From positions 2,976,001 through 3,040,000 of the forward strand of contig OY970367.1 in the NCBI GenBank assembly GCA_963718635.1: a DNA stretch of 64,000 bases. The letters are read 5' to 3'. Below the pieces are notes generated by a model. The model saw nothing but the letters and a program-made list of their open reading frames with translations. It was not told where the DNA came from and made no database searches. The position numbers were made by a program, and so were the translations under genes. This DNA is from JAIOQJ01 sp963718635 (lineage in GTDB: Bacteria > Planctomycetota > Planctomycetia > Gemmatales > Gemmataceae). Below, one piece after another: positions 47,002 to 55,206 of the stretch (within the stretch, counting starts at the first letter, position 1; every line of letters begins with the position of its first letter).

Positions 47002-50000
47002 TTTTACCTGCCGCTTCTGACTTAGTTTGCTCTAAGCGGACTTCCAATTCCCGCGCGAATGCTTTCAGTTCGGCCAGTTCAAATATTAGCTGCTCGACCT
47101 TATGGTGATGAGTCAGCGCTAAATGGACCACAACGCGCTGCGGCCGTTTTTTTTCCGGCAGGGAATGAAAGAGGGCCAATGCATATAATTTCATTTGGTC
47201 GCGATACTGTTCAACGATGCGCTGCGGGCTGGAAGATTCCGTCTTCCAATCGACAATCTGCTCCGACCCATCTGCCGCACCAATCAAACGATCGAAACGG
47301 CCCACGATATTCCATTGCCCGATGACCAAGTCGAAATCAACCTCCGAATCCCCCGGCAGGGCCAGGAGATCGCGGAAGCAGTCCACTGGTTCCAAGTGTT
47401 TTAAGATCGTCTCGGCAGCCCGTGCAATCGCCTGCCAATCGCCGCCGCTACTTGCAGTCGCCGCATCCTCACCGAGGCTGCCCCCCTTCACCAGGGCAGC
47501 AGCCTGTGCCATTAGGTAGTCGCGCCGTTGGGCATTGTCGGCAGGGAGAAACTTGCCCATTTCAAGGGCGCGGTGCACCAGCGTGCCTATTAATCGGCCG
47601 TGGTCCGGATTTTCCGACTGCGCTCCAATGCCTCCTCCCATGCTCGGCCGAACGCGATGCATATAGCGCAACTTCCAATCCTCGGGGCTCCGCTCGAATG
47701 TCGCCAGCATGGAAAATAGTTCCGTCGCCGAAATCACATGCCGGCGAGGCGCTTCCAAGAGCGGTTGGAGATCAAAGAAGGGCAGGGCATCATCACTAGG
47801 CCTTTCTGCCGCTCCTAAAGCCTGACGGCGACGGACAACCCGAAATCGCATGTCTTCGCCCGCTTGCATCGGCCCTTCTTGGAATGGCAGTGGCAGTTCG
47901 AACGCTTGATGAACCCATTCCTGCCAGCAATTCTTTTTCCACTTGGAACTCCCCGCTAGAAGCAGCACCTGCTCCGCTCGCGTGATCGCTACGTGGAAAA
48001 TGCGTGCCTCTTCCTGACACGTTAATTCGCTTTCGCTCTTGGAAAGCGCCTGGTGCAGGATCGGCTTGATTTTTCGCAACGGCATATTGAGATCGCGAAA
48101 CCGTAGCACGGGCAAGCCATGTAGATGCTTCGCTAAATCGGATTCCTGATGGCCCCCGCTTAGGTGTTGGAATCGATCGAGCAGCCAGATTGGCGAATGA
48201 TCGCTCTTGATCTGCCGTTCCAATCCGATCACAGCGACCACTTTGAATTCCAGCCCCTTCGCCGCATGGACGGTCATGATCTGGACGCCGTCGCCGCCAA
48301 GCGGAGTCAATTCCGCTTGTTCCTCTTGCGTCGCCTCATCGACGAGCAATTTCAAGCGCCGAGCCACATCGGCCAGACAGCCGGGGCGATTCGTTTCTAA
48401 GTTCTGCACTTCCTCGAGCAGCATGCGGATGTTGGCGAGAGCTCGATCGCCATCGGCCTCCGCGGCGTAGATCGCCCAGGCGCCGCTTTCATCGAGAGCG
48501 GCCCGCAGCAAGTCGGCATGAGGCATCCGGTCCGCGCGTTGGCGCCAGCTACCCGCTTTGCCAATCCGGTTGACTGCCCTCTCTAACACAAATTTGCGTT
48601 CGGGGGTAATTTGCTCGGCGGCAATGCGAAGGGCTTCTAGCGTTGCCTGGTCGAGCTCCAGATCGGGTCCGAAGTTTCCATTCATCAATGCCGAAAATCG
48701 CTGCAACCCCTCGCCCAAACGTCTTTTGCCGAGTGTGTGAAGAAAGAGCAATTCCGAATCATCGAGGCCGATCATCGGCCCGCGTAAAACGGCAAACAGC
48801 GCCAACTCGTCGCCTCTGTTGGCTAAGCAGGTCGTTAAACTAATGAGATCGCGGACTTCCTGACGTTGCCAAAACCCGATGCCGCCGACCAACTGATAGG
48901 GAATGCCGTGTTCGCGCAACGTCGTCTCTAAATTGGTAAGATGCGTCCGCCGGCTCCGCAAAAGAATGGCCATTTCTTTCCAGGCGAATCGGCCGCTCTG
49001 GTGAAGCAGTCGTAGTTCGGTCGCCACAAGTTGTAGCTGATTGTTGTCGAGAATCGCTGGCGGCTCCACGGTATCGTCCGCCGCCTCTTCCGTCTTCTCT
49101 CCATAGGCATTGGTGCTGTCATCGCTTGAAGGTGCATCCTGATCGACATCGCCGATGGCCTCATCCGTTGCTGGCTGGTCGGGTTCATCGGGTACGAGGT
49201 AGACGACCTCCGTTGGCTGCTCCGTGCCAAACTTGCCCGCCACAAGGGGCTGATAATTTTCGTAGCCCACTTCGCTAAAGGCATAGGCGGAAAGCCGATC
49301 GAGCCAACGCAGCGGCGTCGGATCGTGCGAACGATAATTGGTCGGCAGGCGCATAGCGCCCAGCCGTTCCTCGTCGGTCGACGTTCGACCGATTTCAGCG
49401 GTCGTTACCAGGTGTTGGTCGAACGCGGTAGGCGATCGCTGCCGTTGCTGTTCGGTATTGCCGCGTCGAATCAAGTCGATGATGCGCGAAAAGACGGTCG
49501 GATCCGCCTGTCGAAAGCGATAGATCGACTGCTGCGGATCGCCGACGATCATCAGCTTGTCCGATAGGACCGGCGACGACGGATCCTCGCCGGCAACGCG
49601 TGCGATGATGCGCCATTGAAGATCGTTGGTATCCTGAAATTCATCGACCAACAGATAGCGAAAATGGCCGGCCAAGCGCTGGGCGTTGTTCTCTTTCTGC
49701 AGAACATGCAGCGTCTTTTCGGCAAGGTAATTGAAGTCGTAGCGATTCTCTTCGTTGCATAACTGGTGGAAGTGACGGCGAGCGACATCGTAGAGCAGAA
49801 CAAGCTGGCGAGTCAGGTCAAGGCCGTCCGTTGCCACGTTCTCGAAGGACCAGCCGCTCAGCAACGGTAGCCATTCCTCAATCAAAGAGTGCAAAGCCCT
49901 AGATCTTGGTCCTTGATTCGTGACAAGGCCTCTGGTTCGCGCTGTACCATTGTTGGTCAGCAGCGTCTTGCGGAGGTTGGCAATTACGTTGAAGATTGAG

Positions 50001-50836
50001 CCGCTCGTTAGCAAGACTTCATCAAGGCCATCCTTCATGGCCCGTACCGACACTAATTGTTGATCGTTCCTCGGCAGCCCGTTTAATTCTGCCATAACCG
50101 CCGCAACGCGCTGTTTCCATGCCGAGGGATTCGCACGAAAGAATTGAAGCGGTTCAGTCAATTGGGGCAAGCGCAACAATTCCAGCACGCGCTCGCAACC
50201 TTCCTTCTCGAATAGATCGAGCGCATGGCCGCAAGCGATCGGAGGCGCTGTGCCGTTCAATAGCGTCTTCAGCGCTCTTTCGATTTCATCGCGCCCCTGC
50301 GTTCGCAGCCAATTGTGCCAGGCTCGCTGGGTGTCGGCATCGGCGGCGCCGATTTGTTGTTCGAGACGGGTGATCGCCAGATCCAGCAACTCAGTGCGAT
50401 CGATTCCCTGCAAGATACCGAAGGCCGGGTCGAGATCTTCGATCAACCCTTCGGCAATCGCGCCTTGCAACAGCCGGTGACAAAGAGAATCGATGGTGCC
50501 AATCGCGCAGTTCGGCAGCTCGTCCAGTCGCGATTGCCAGTAGACTTGCTCATCCCCTGCAGATTCATTGAAGCACGTCGTCAAGGCATCGCGCAACTTC
50601 GATCGGAGTTGCGCGGCCGCTTTGCGCGTGAAGGTGATGGCGACAATCCGTTCGAGCGTCAAAGATCTTTCGCTCTGAAAATCGGCATGCAGAATCTGCA
50701 CCACGCGTTCGATCAACACGCTCGTCTTACCGCTGCCCGCATTGGCGCGGATGGAAATGCTGCGCGTCCAATCGAGCGCCTGGCGCTGATCGGCATTGAG
50801 TCGGTTGAAGAGAACGCCTGCGCCATAAGGCTCCAT
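46970..50836 (-). CDS. addA: AddA-like UvrD-family helicase/nuclease
   Basis: A 1288-residue superfamily-1 helicase with Walker A in RANAGSGKTSVL (about residue 32), FRYLLVDEFQDTNDLQWRII (motif II), GDPQQSIYRFRQAD (motif III), TVHAAKGLEFKVV (motif V) and HVAITRAEQVLLLAG (motif VI). The C-terminus is a RecB-type PD-(D/E)XK nuclease: GRFDRLIG, DWKTESS (about residue 1200) and QMKLYA. It is the size of AddA, which with AddB resects DNA ends for recombination. No AddB or RecC partner gene is in the window. The final RVRQPILANC is encoded by a palindromic repeat, so the original stop may have been replaced. Confidence 0.85.
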   Translation of the reverse strand: MEPYGAGVLFNRLNADQRQALDWTRSISIRANAGSGKTSVLIERVVQILHADFQSERSLTLERIVAITFTRKAAAQLRSKLRDALTTCFNESAGDEQVYWQSRLDELPNCAIGTIDSLCHRLLQGAIAEGLIEDLDPAFGILQGIDRTELLDLAITRLEQQIGAADADTQRAWHNWLRTQGRDEIERALKTLLNGTAPPIACGHALDLFEKEGCERVLELLRLPQLTEPLQFFRANPSAWKQRVAAVMAELNGLPRNDQQLVSVRAMKDGLDEVLLTSGSIFNVIANLRKTLLTNNGTARTRGLVTNQGPRSRALHSLIEEWLPLLSGWSFENVATDGLDLTRQLVLLYDVARRHFHQLCNEENRYDFNYLAEKTLHVLQKENNAQRLAGHFRYLLVDEFQDTNDLQWRIIARVAGEDPSSPVLSDKLMIVGDPQQSIYRFRQADPTVFSRIIDLIRRGNTEQQRQRSPTAFDQHLVTTAEIGRTSTDEERLGAMRLPTNYRSHDPTPLRWLDRLSAYAFSEVGYENYQPLVAGKFGTEQPTEVVYLVPDEPDQPATDEAIGDVDQDAPSSDDSTNAYGEKTEEAADDTVEPPAILDNNQLQLVATELRLLHQSGRFAWKEMAILLRSRRTHLTNLETTLREHGIPYQLVGGIGFWQRQEVRDLISLTTCLANRGDELALFAVLRGPMIGLDDSELLFLHTLGKRRLGEGLQRFSALMNGNFGPDLELDQATLEALRIAAEQITPERKFVLERAVNRIGKAGSWRQRADRMPHADLLRAALDESGAWAIYAAEADGDRALANIRMLLEEVQNLETNRPGCLADVARRLKLLVDEATQEEQAELTPLGGDGVQIMTVHAAKGLEFKVVAVIGLERQIKSDHSPIWLLDRFQHLSGGHQESDLAKHLHGLPVLRFRDLNMPLRKIKPILHQALSKSESELTCQEEARIFHVAITRAEQVLLLAGSSKWKKNCWQEWVHQAFELPLPFQEGPMQAGEDMRFRVVRRRQALGAAERPSDDALPFFDLQPLLEAPRRHVISATELFSMLATFERSPEDWKLRYMHRVRPSMGGGIGAQSENPDHGRLIGTLVHRALEMGKFLPADNAQRRDYLMAQAAALVKGGSLGEDAATASSGGDWQAIARAAETILKHLEPVDCFRDLLALPGDSEVDFDLVIGQWNIVGRFDRLIGAADGSEQIVDWKTESSSPQRIVEQYRDQMKLYALALFHSLPEKKRPQRVVVHLALTHHHKVEQLIFELAELKAFARELEVRLEQTKSEAAGKRVRQPILANC

Positions 50837-50904
50837 CTCATTGGAAGCGAGGTTAGCTCCGACGCGCAGCTTTCGAAGTTGCCCTGTTTTCCGCGAAGAA
50901 TCAC

Positions 50905-50962
50905 ACGAGCCTGAAGCGCCAGCGAAGAATTTAGCCGTTCTTCGCTAGCGCTTCAGGCTCGT
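50905..50962. repeat. GCCTGAAGCGC palindrome
   Basis: ACGAGCCTGAAGCGCCAGCG followed by AAGAA pairs with TTCTTCGCTAGCGCTTCAGG followed by CTCGT. The stem is 25 bp with one mismatch and an 8-base loop. It lies just upstream of the AddA-like start. Related GCTTCAGCGAGG motifs occur near 11125 and 11600. Confidence 0.75.
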
Positions 50963-51031
50963 ACATGCGCTTAGCGGCCTCAAATCTCAAAAGTGCGCAA
51001 CTTCAAAACGCGCAGCCGACCGCTTTCAATT

Positions 51032-51098
51032 GGCGAGCCGAGCAGCGTAAGCTGCCGGGTGATGATGGAACCCGACTGCTCACGCAGTTCGGCTCGCC
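51032..51098. repeat. Palindromic element, ACCCGACTGCTCACGCAG family
   Basis: GGCGAGCCGAGCAGCGTAAG opens the left arm and ACCCGACTGCTCACGCAG with TTCGGCTCGCC forms the right arm, an imperfect inverted repeat of about 30-base arms. It lies just past the stop of prs on the minus strand. Confidence 0.7.
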
Positions 51099-51132
51099 TG
51101 CGCTCAGCTACGTCGCGCGGCTAACGACTTTT

Positions 51133-52083
51133 CTACTCGAACAGCTTGCTGACCGATTCGTTCTCGTGGATTCGTTTCATCGCATCCGCGAGTAGCTGAT
51201 CGACGCTCAGGATCTTGATCTTGTCCAGCTTCTTTTCCGGCGGCAGCGGAATGGAGTCCGTCACCACGACGGACTTGATCGGTGCATCGCGAAATCGTTC
51301 CACGGCCGGCCCGCAGAAAACACCGTGCGTCGCGAAGACATGAACTTCCTTCGCGCCATTGGCGACCGCGATCCGCGAAGCGCCCGCAATGCTCCCTGCC
51401 GTCGAAATCATGTCGTCGAACATCAGAACGGTCTTGCCTTTCAAACTCGCCCCGATCATGTTCGCCTGTTCGACTTTCGATGGACTTGTCCGCCGCTTAT
51501 CGACGATGGCCAACTCGCCTCCCAGGCGCTTTTGATAATGCAGAGTCATCTTCACCCGGCCTTCGTCCGGGCTGACAAAGACCGTGTCGTTCATGTCGAT
51601 CCGCTGATCTCGAATGTAATTGATGAATACGGGGGCGGCCATCAAGTGATCGACGGGAATATCGAAGAACCCTTGAATCTGGGCCGCGTGTAGATCGAGG
51701 GCCAACACCCGATGAGCGCCGGCGGCCGTCAGCAGATTCGAAACGAGCTTAGCCGAAATGGGAACGCGACCCTGGTCCTTACGATCCTGTCTCGCGTAGC
51801 CGTAATAGGGCAAAACAACCGTGACGCGATTCGGACTCGCGCGCTTGAAAGCATCAAGGATAACCAGCAGTTCCATCAGGTGTTCGTTGACTGGCGGGCA
51901 CGTTGGCTGCACGATGAAGACGTCGCGGCCACGCACATCTTCTTCAATTCGAATTGATGTTTCGGTATCCGGAAACGACTCGACTTTCAGATTGCCGAGT
52001 TGATCGCCGAGGCAACGGGCGATTCGTTCCGCTAAGGGGCGGTTGGATCGGCCGCTGAAAACGCGCAATTTGTTGTGATTCAT
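51133..52083 (-). CDS. prs: Ribose-phosphate pyrophosphokinase
   Basis: 316 residues, the usual length for PRPP synthase, which makes PRPP from ribose 5-phosphate and ATP for nucleotide, His and Trp synthesis. It has FPDTETSIRIEEDVRG near the N-terminus, PYYGYARQDRKDQ (ATP and substrate loop), DLHAAQIQGFF, and the PRPP-binding loop VLMFDDMISTAGS (about residue 215). It is a single gene between repeat-filled gaps; the addA-like gene downstream is about 300 bases away and could be co-transcribed. Confidence 0.97.
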   Translation of the reverse strand: MNHNKLRVFSGRSNRPLAERIARCLGDQLGNLKVESFPDTETSIRIEEDVRGRDVFIVQPTCPPVNEHLMELLVILDAFKRASPNRVTVVLPYYGYARQDRKDQGRVPISAKLVSNLLTAAGAHRVLALDLHAAQIQGFFDIPVDHLMAAPVFINYIRDQRIDMNDTVFVSPDEGRVKMTLHYQKRLGGELAIVDKRRTSPSKVEQANMIGASLKGKTVLMFDDMISTAGSIAGASRIAVANGAKEVHVFATHGVFCGPAVERFRDAPIKSVVVTDSIPLPPEKKLDKIKILSVDQLLADAMKRIHENESVSKLFE

Positions 52084-52457
52084 ACTTTCGCTCGGCCGAG
52101 GGCTTCGTCCAAGGGTTCCATTGAGCGCCTGCGCCCAGCTTGCACCTGATTCCGGGCCAACAAAACAGTGAGCAGGACATGAGTCATATTAGAAGAATTC
52201 ATGCGTTCCGAAGTTGAATACCGGAAAGCAACTCAATTCGGGTACGCGAAAGGATTCTGGCGAACGGATTCTTCGCCCTCCCTGCGAACGAAAAAAGAAA
52301 TTCCTCAAAACAGCGCGCCTAAGCTAGTATGTCGAATTTCCGAAGTGGGCGCTTGTGAGTAACCAAGGCGGAACATCGGGGGGGAAGGTGCGCAAATTCA
52401 GGTGTAAGGTCTTGGGTAGCGAGAGTCCGGCCGTTTACACGGGCTTATCGATTGCAG

Positions 52458-52515
52458 TTTGCAATTATCAATTTGCAATGCGTATTTAAAAGCATTGCAA
52501 ATTGATAATTGCAAA
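52458..52515. repeat. A/T-rich inverted repeat
   Basis: TTTGCAATTATCAATTTGCA begins a perfect 24-bp arm (52458-52481) that pairs with 52492-52515 around GTATTTAAAA. The hairpin differs in base composition from the G/C-rich neighbours. It is followed by further AATTGACAATTG repeats. Confidence 0.75.
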
Positions 52516-52560
52516 TTGACAATTGCCAATTTAAGGAGCTGGTCGTTCGCCCGACTCGGC

Positions 52561-52618
52561 AAAGTCCCTTCCGGAAATATTTCCGGAAGGGACTTTCCAA
52601 TTAATTCGTGGGAAAACG
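52561..52618. repeat. GGAAATATTTCC palindrome with GTGGGAAAACG tail (perfect copy)
   Basis: AAAGTCCCTTCCGGAAAT and its exact complement form a perfect 36-bp palindrome (52561-52596). The tail ATTCGTGGGAAAACG follows at about 52603-52618. No gene overlaps it. The region 52084-52890 holds only repeats that I can identify. Confidence 0.8.
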
Positions 52619-52717
52619 CGCAATGACTTTCCGAATTAACGTGGCACAAGCGTCTCGCTTGTCGACGGAAGGAGACATTCAGAATCTTGTCGATCAATTC
52701 GTCGTTAGAGTGATATG

Positions 52718-52754
52718 GTCGGGGCTTCGGGAAATATTTCTCGAAGCCCCGACC
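52718..52754. repeat. GGAAATATTTC palindrome without tail
   Basis: GGTCGGGGCTTCGGGAAATA pairs with TTTCTCGAAGCCCCGACC, 18-bp arms with one mismatch. The GTGGGAAAACG tail is not found after this copy. Confidence 0.75.
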
Positions 52755-52810
52755 CAACAATCCTGAGCGGAAAACAAACTTCGTTTTTTTGGCTTGATAG
52801 TCTCGTCGCG

Positions 52811-52864
52811 CAGGTTCTGGAAATATTTCCAGAACCTGGAGTGCGAGAAAATCGTGGGAAAACG
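52811..52864. repeat. GGAAATATTTCC palindrome with GTGGGAAAACG tail (third copy)
   Basis: CAGGTTCTGGAAAT and its complement form a perfect 28-bp palindrome (52811-52838). The tail AAATCGTGGGAAAACG follows about ten bases later. Confidence 0.8.
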
Positions 52865-52890
52865 TTAGACTCCATCCGAGAGCTCAACAA

Positions 52891-53046
52891 TCAAACAGCA
52901 GGCGCCTGTCTCGGCTGTTTGCCATCGGCCGGCACGCGGATTACCTCTTTGCAGATCAAACAGGGCACCTCGCGACCGCGGTCGCGTTCTTCGACGAGTT
53001 GAAACTTACGGCACTGGGGATTGGGACATTGAACGGCAACTACCAT
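52891..53046 (-). CDS. Small zinc-ribbon protein, 51 aa
   Basis: A short frame from ATG 53046 to TGA 52891 encodes MVVAVQCPNPQCRKFQLVEE, then a segment ending VPCLICKEVIRVPA. The pairs CPNPQC and CLIC form a four-cysteine zinc ribbon. The tail is basic and Pro/Gln-rich. It sits on the opposite strand just upstream of the isocitrate-dehydrogenase-like genes. No strong ribosome site precedes it. Conservation would be needed to prove expression, but the Cys spacing is unlikely by chance. Possible roles are nucleic acid binding or a metal site in a small adaptor. Confidence 0.6.
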   Translation of the reverse strand: MVVAVQCPNPQCRKFQLVEERDRGREVPCLICKEVIRVPADGKQPRQAPAV

Positions 53047-53164
53047 GTGATTACCCGCTTCATGGCGCCGACTCGTGCCGACCGAACTTTAATGTAACGC
53101 GACGTTAAAAAACCTGCCAGCGCCTAGAATGAATTATAGGAATCCTGATGCGGAGAACGCGTTC

Positions 53165-54157
53165 ATGCAGATTGTCCTCATTGCCGGAGATGGGATCGGC
53201 CCGGAGGTGACGGAATCGAGCAAGCGAGTGGTCGCTGCTGCGGGAGTTCCAATCGAATGGATACCCGCCCCGGCCGGGCTGGAAGCTGCCAAACAATTTG
53301 GCGAACCGTTACCCGAAACGACGCTTGACCTTATTCGCAAGCATCGCATCGCACTTAAAGGGCCCTGCACCACGCCCGTCGGCAAAGGCTACCGTTCGAT
53401 TAACGTCCGTTTACGGCAGGGTCTCGACCTTTATGCGAGCGTGCGCCCCGTGCGCACGCTGCCGGGCGTCAAAGTGCCGTTCGATAATGTCGATGTTGTT
53501 GTCGTACGCGAAAACACAGAAGGCCTTTACGCGGGTTTGGAACATGTAGTGGCGCCGGGCATCGTCGAAAGTCTGCGGGTAATCACCCGCCCGGCGGCCG
53601 AACGCATCGTCCGTTTTGCCTTCGAGCTGGCTCGGCAGCAAAGCCGGCATCTCGTCACCTTCTGCCACAAGGCCGACGTGATGAAGATGAGCGATGGCCT
53701 TTTCCTCAAATGTGCCCGCGAGGTAGCGGATGAATTTCCGTTCATTCGCTTCGAAGAGAAACTGATCGACAACGTCTGCATGGAACTGGTGCTCGATCCA
53801 TCGCGATTCGATGTTTTGGTGATGGAAAACCTGTTCGGCGACGTGATTTCCGACTTGTGCGCCGGTCTCGTTGGAGGGCTTGGCCTGGTGCCGGGGGCTA
53901 ATCTGGGCAGTCGCTATGCCGTGTTTGAAGCGGTTCACGGCAGCGCGCCGGACATAGCCGGCAAAGGCTTGGCGAATCCCATCGCCTGTCTGCGCTCAGC
54001 GGCTCTGTTGCTCGACCATATCGGTTACCGCGAAGCAGGCCGGCGCATCGAATCGGCTGTCTGCAAAACGCTGCAAGATGGCATTGGATTAACTCGCGAC
54101 CTCGGCGGCGAAGGCACCACGGCAACTATCGAGCGGGCGATCATCGACAACCTTTAA
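53165..54157 (+). CDS. NAD-dependent isocitrate/isopropylmalate dehydrogenase-family enzyme
   Basis: 330 residues from ATG 53165 (MQIVLIAGDGIGPEVTE). This beta-decarboxylating dehydrogenase family includes isocitrate, 3-isopropylmalate and homoisocitrate dehydrogenases. LYASVRPVRTLPGV, RENTEGLYAGLEH and CHKADVMKMSDGLF (catalytic Lys) are closest to NAD-isocitrate dehydrogenase. ENLFGDVISDLCAGLVGG supplies metal ligands, and VHGSAPDIAGKGLANP is the dinucleotide loop. No leuB neighbours (leuA, leuC, leuD) are seen, which supports the isocitrate call. A paralogue follows after 12 bases. Confidence 0.88.
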   Translation: MQIVLIAGDGIGPEVTESSKRVVAAAGVPIEWIPAPAGLEAAKQFGEPLPETTLDLIRKHRIALKGPCTTPVGKGYRSINVRLRQGLDLYASVRPVRTLPGVKVPFDNVDVVVVRENTEGLYAGLEHVVAPGIVESLRVITRPAAERIVRFAFELARQQSRHLVTFCHKADVMKMSDGLFLKCAREVADEFPFIRFEEKLIDNVCMELVLDPSRFDVLVMENLFGDVISDLCAGLVGGLGLVPGANLGSRYAVFEAVHGSAPDIAGKGLANPIACLRSAALLLDHIGYREAGRRIESAVCKTLQDGIGLTRDLGGEGTTATIERAIIDNL

Positions 54158-54169
54158 GGCGGACGTTTC

Positions 54170-55171
54170 ATGCGGAAGGTCGTTTTCATCCAGGGAGGCG
54201 GCGTCGGCTATGATCAGGAACGATCATTGCGCCGGGTGCTCGCGGCGGCCGAAGTGGAAATAGATTGGCTTTCTTTCCCGGCGGGGTGGGCCGCCCAGTC
54301 GCAAGGGTTGCCCGCACTGCCGGACGAATTGTTGACGGCCGTGCGGGATGTCGGCGTTGCCCTCAAAACGAAATTACTTCCAGTGCCCGGTGGAGCGCCG
54401 ACGAACGAGAATGTCCAGTTGCGCAAAGCGCTTGGGCTTTATGCCTCGGTACGGCCCATCCACAATTTGGCGGGCGTGCCCAGCCGTTTCCCGGCCATCA
54501 ACTTCCTGCTAGTTCGCGAGATCACCGAAGATCTCTATGCCACCAGCGAACACGAAATCGTTCCGGGGGTCGTCCAGAGTTTCAAAATTGTGACGGAGAT
54601 AGCCTGCATGCGCTTTTTCCGTTTCACCTTTGAATTGGCAGTTGCGAATGGTCGCAAGGTAATTCACTGCATCCACAAGGCAAACATCTTGAAACTGGCC
54701 GACGGCTTATACCTCGACTGTTTCCGAAAGGTTGCCAAGGAATTTCCCGCCATTGAGCCCAAAGAGATGATCGTCGACAATTGCTGTATGCAGATGGTCA
54801 GCAGGCCAGGCCAGTTTGACGTAGTTGCGGCAGGGAATCTTTATGGAGACCTGCTCAGCGATCTCGGCGCCGGGCTTGTCGGCGGCATAAGTTCGACATC
54901 AGCCATCAACCACGGCGATGGTATCCGCGTCTATGACGCCATCCACGGGGGCACGCGCGAAACGATCGGGGCGGATCGCGCCAATCCTTTGCCCCTGATA
55001 ATGCCGGCCATCGAGATGCTTAAAGATTTCGGCCAGAAAGAACCGGCACAACGAATCTTCGGGGCAATCGAGCAAGTGTTGCTAGAAGGACGCGTACGAA
55101 CGTCGGATTTGGGTGGCAGGGCGGGCACAGCCGAGTTTACCGATGCCATCGTGCAGGCATGTTTGCGGTGA
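54170..55171 (+). CDS. Diverged isocitrate-dehydrogenase-family paralogue, possibly regulatory
   Basis: A 333-residue paralogue of the preceding gene, 12 bases downstream and probably co-transcribed. The fold is clear (LYASVRPIHNLAGVPS, HKANILKLADGLY, NLYGDLLSDLGAGLVGG), but key sites differ: RENTEGLYAG is REITEDLYAT, and the dinucleotide loop HGSAPDIAG is HGGTRETIG. The N-terminal GDGIGPEV motif is QGGGVGYDQ. These changes at substrate- and NAD-binding sites suggest a regulatory or altered-specificity partner, as in eukaryotic two-subunit IDH3. It could alternatively be a separate enzyme. Confidence 0.8.
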   Translation: MRKVVFIQGGGVGYDQERSLRRVLAAAEVEIDWLSFPAGWAAQSQGLPALPDELLTAVRDVGVALKTKLLPVPGGAPTNENVQLRKALGLYASVRPIHNLAGVPSRFPAINFLLVREITEDLYATSEHEIVPGVVQSFKIVTEIACMRFFRFTFELAVANGRKVIHCIHKANILKLADGLYLDCFRKVAKEFPAIEPKEMIVDNCCMQMVSRPGQFDVVAAGNLYGDLLSDLGAGLVGGISSTSAINHGDGIRVYDAIHGGTRETIGADRANPLPLIMPAIEMLKDFGQKEPAQRIFGAIEQVLLEGRVRTSDLGGRAGTAEFTDAIVQACLR

Positions 55172-55206
55172 GCGCTCGCTGCACGGAATTGTTCCTAACG
55201 CAGTGT

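Noticed and set aside
53165..54157. LeuB (3-isopropylmalate dehydrogenase)
   Set aside because: LYASVRPVRTLPG and RENTEGLYAG are closer to NAD-isocitrate dehydrogenase, and there are no leu genes nearby. The call stays at family level.
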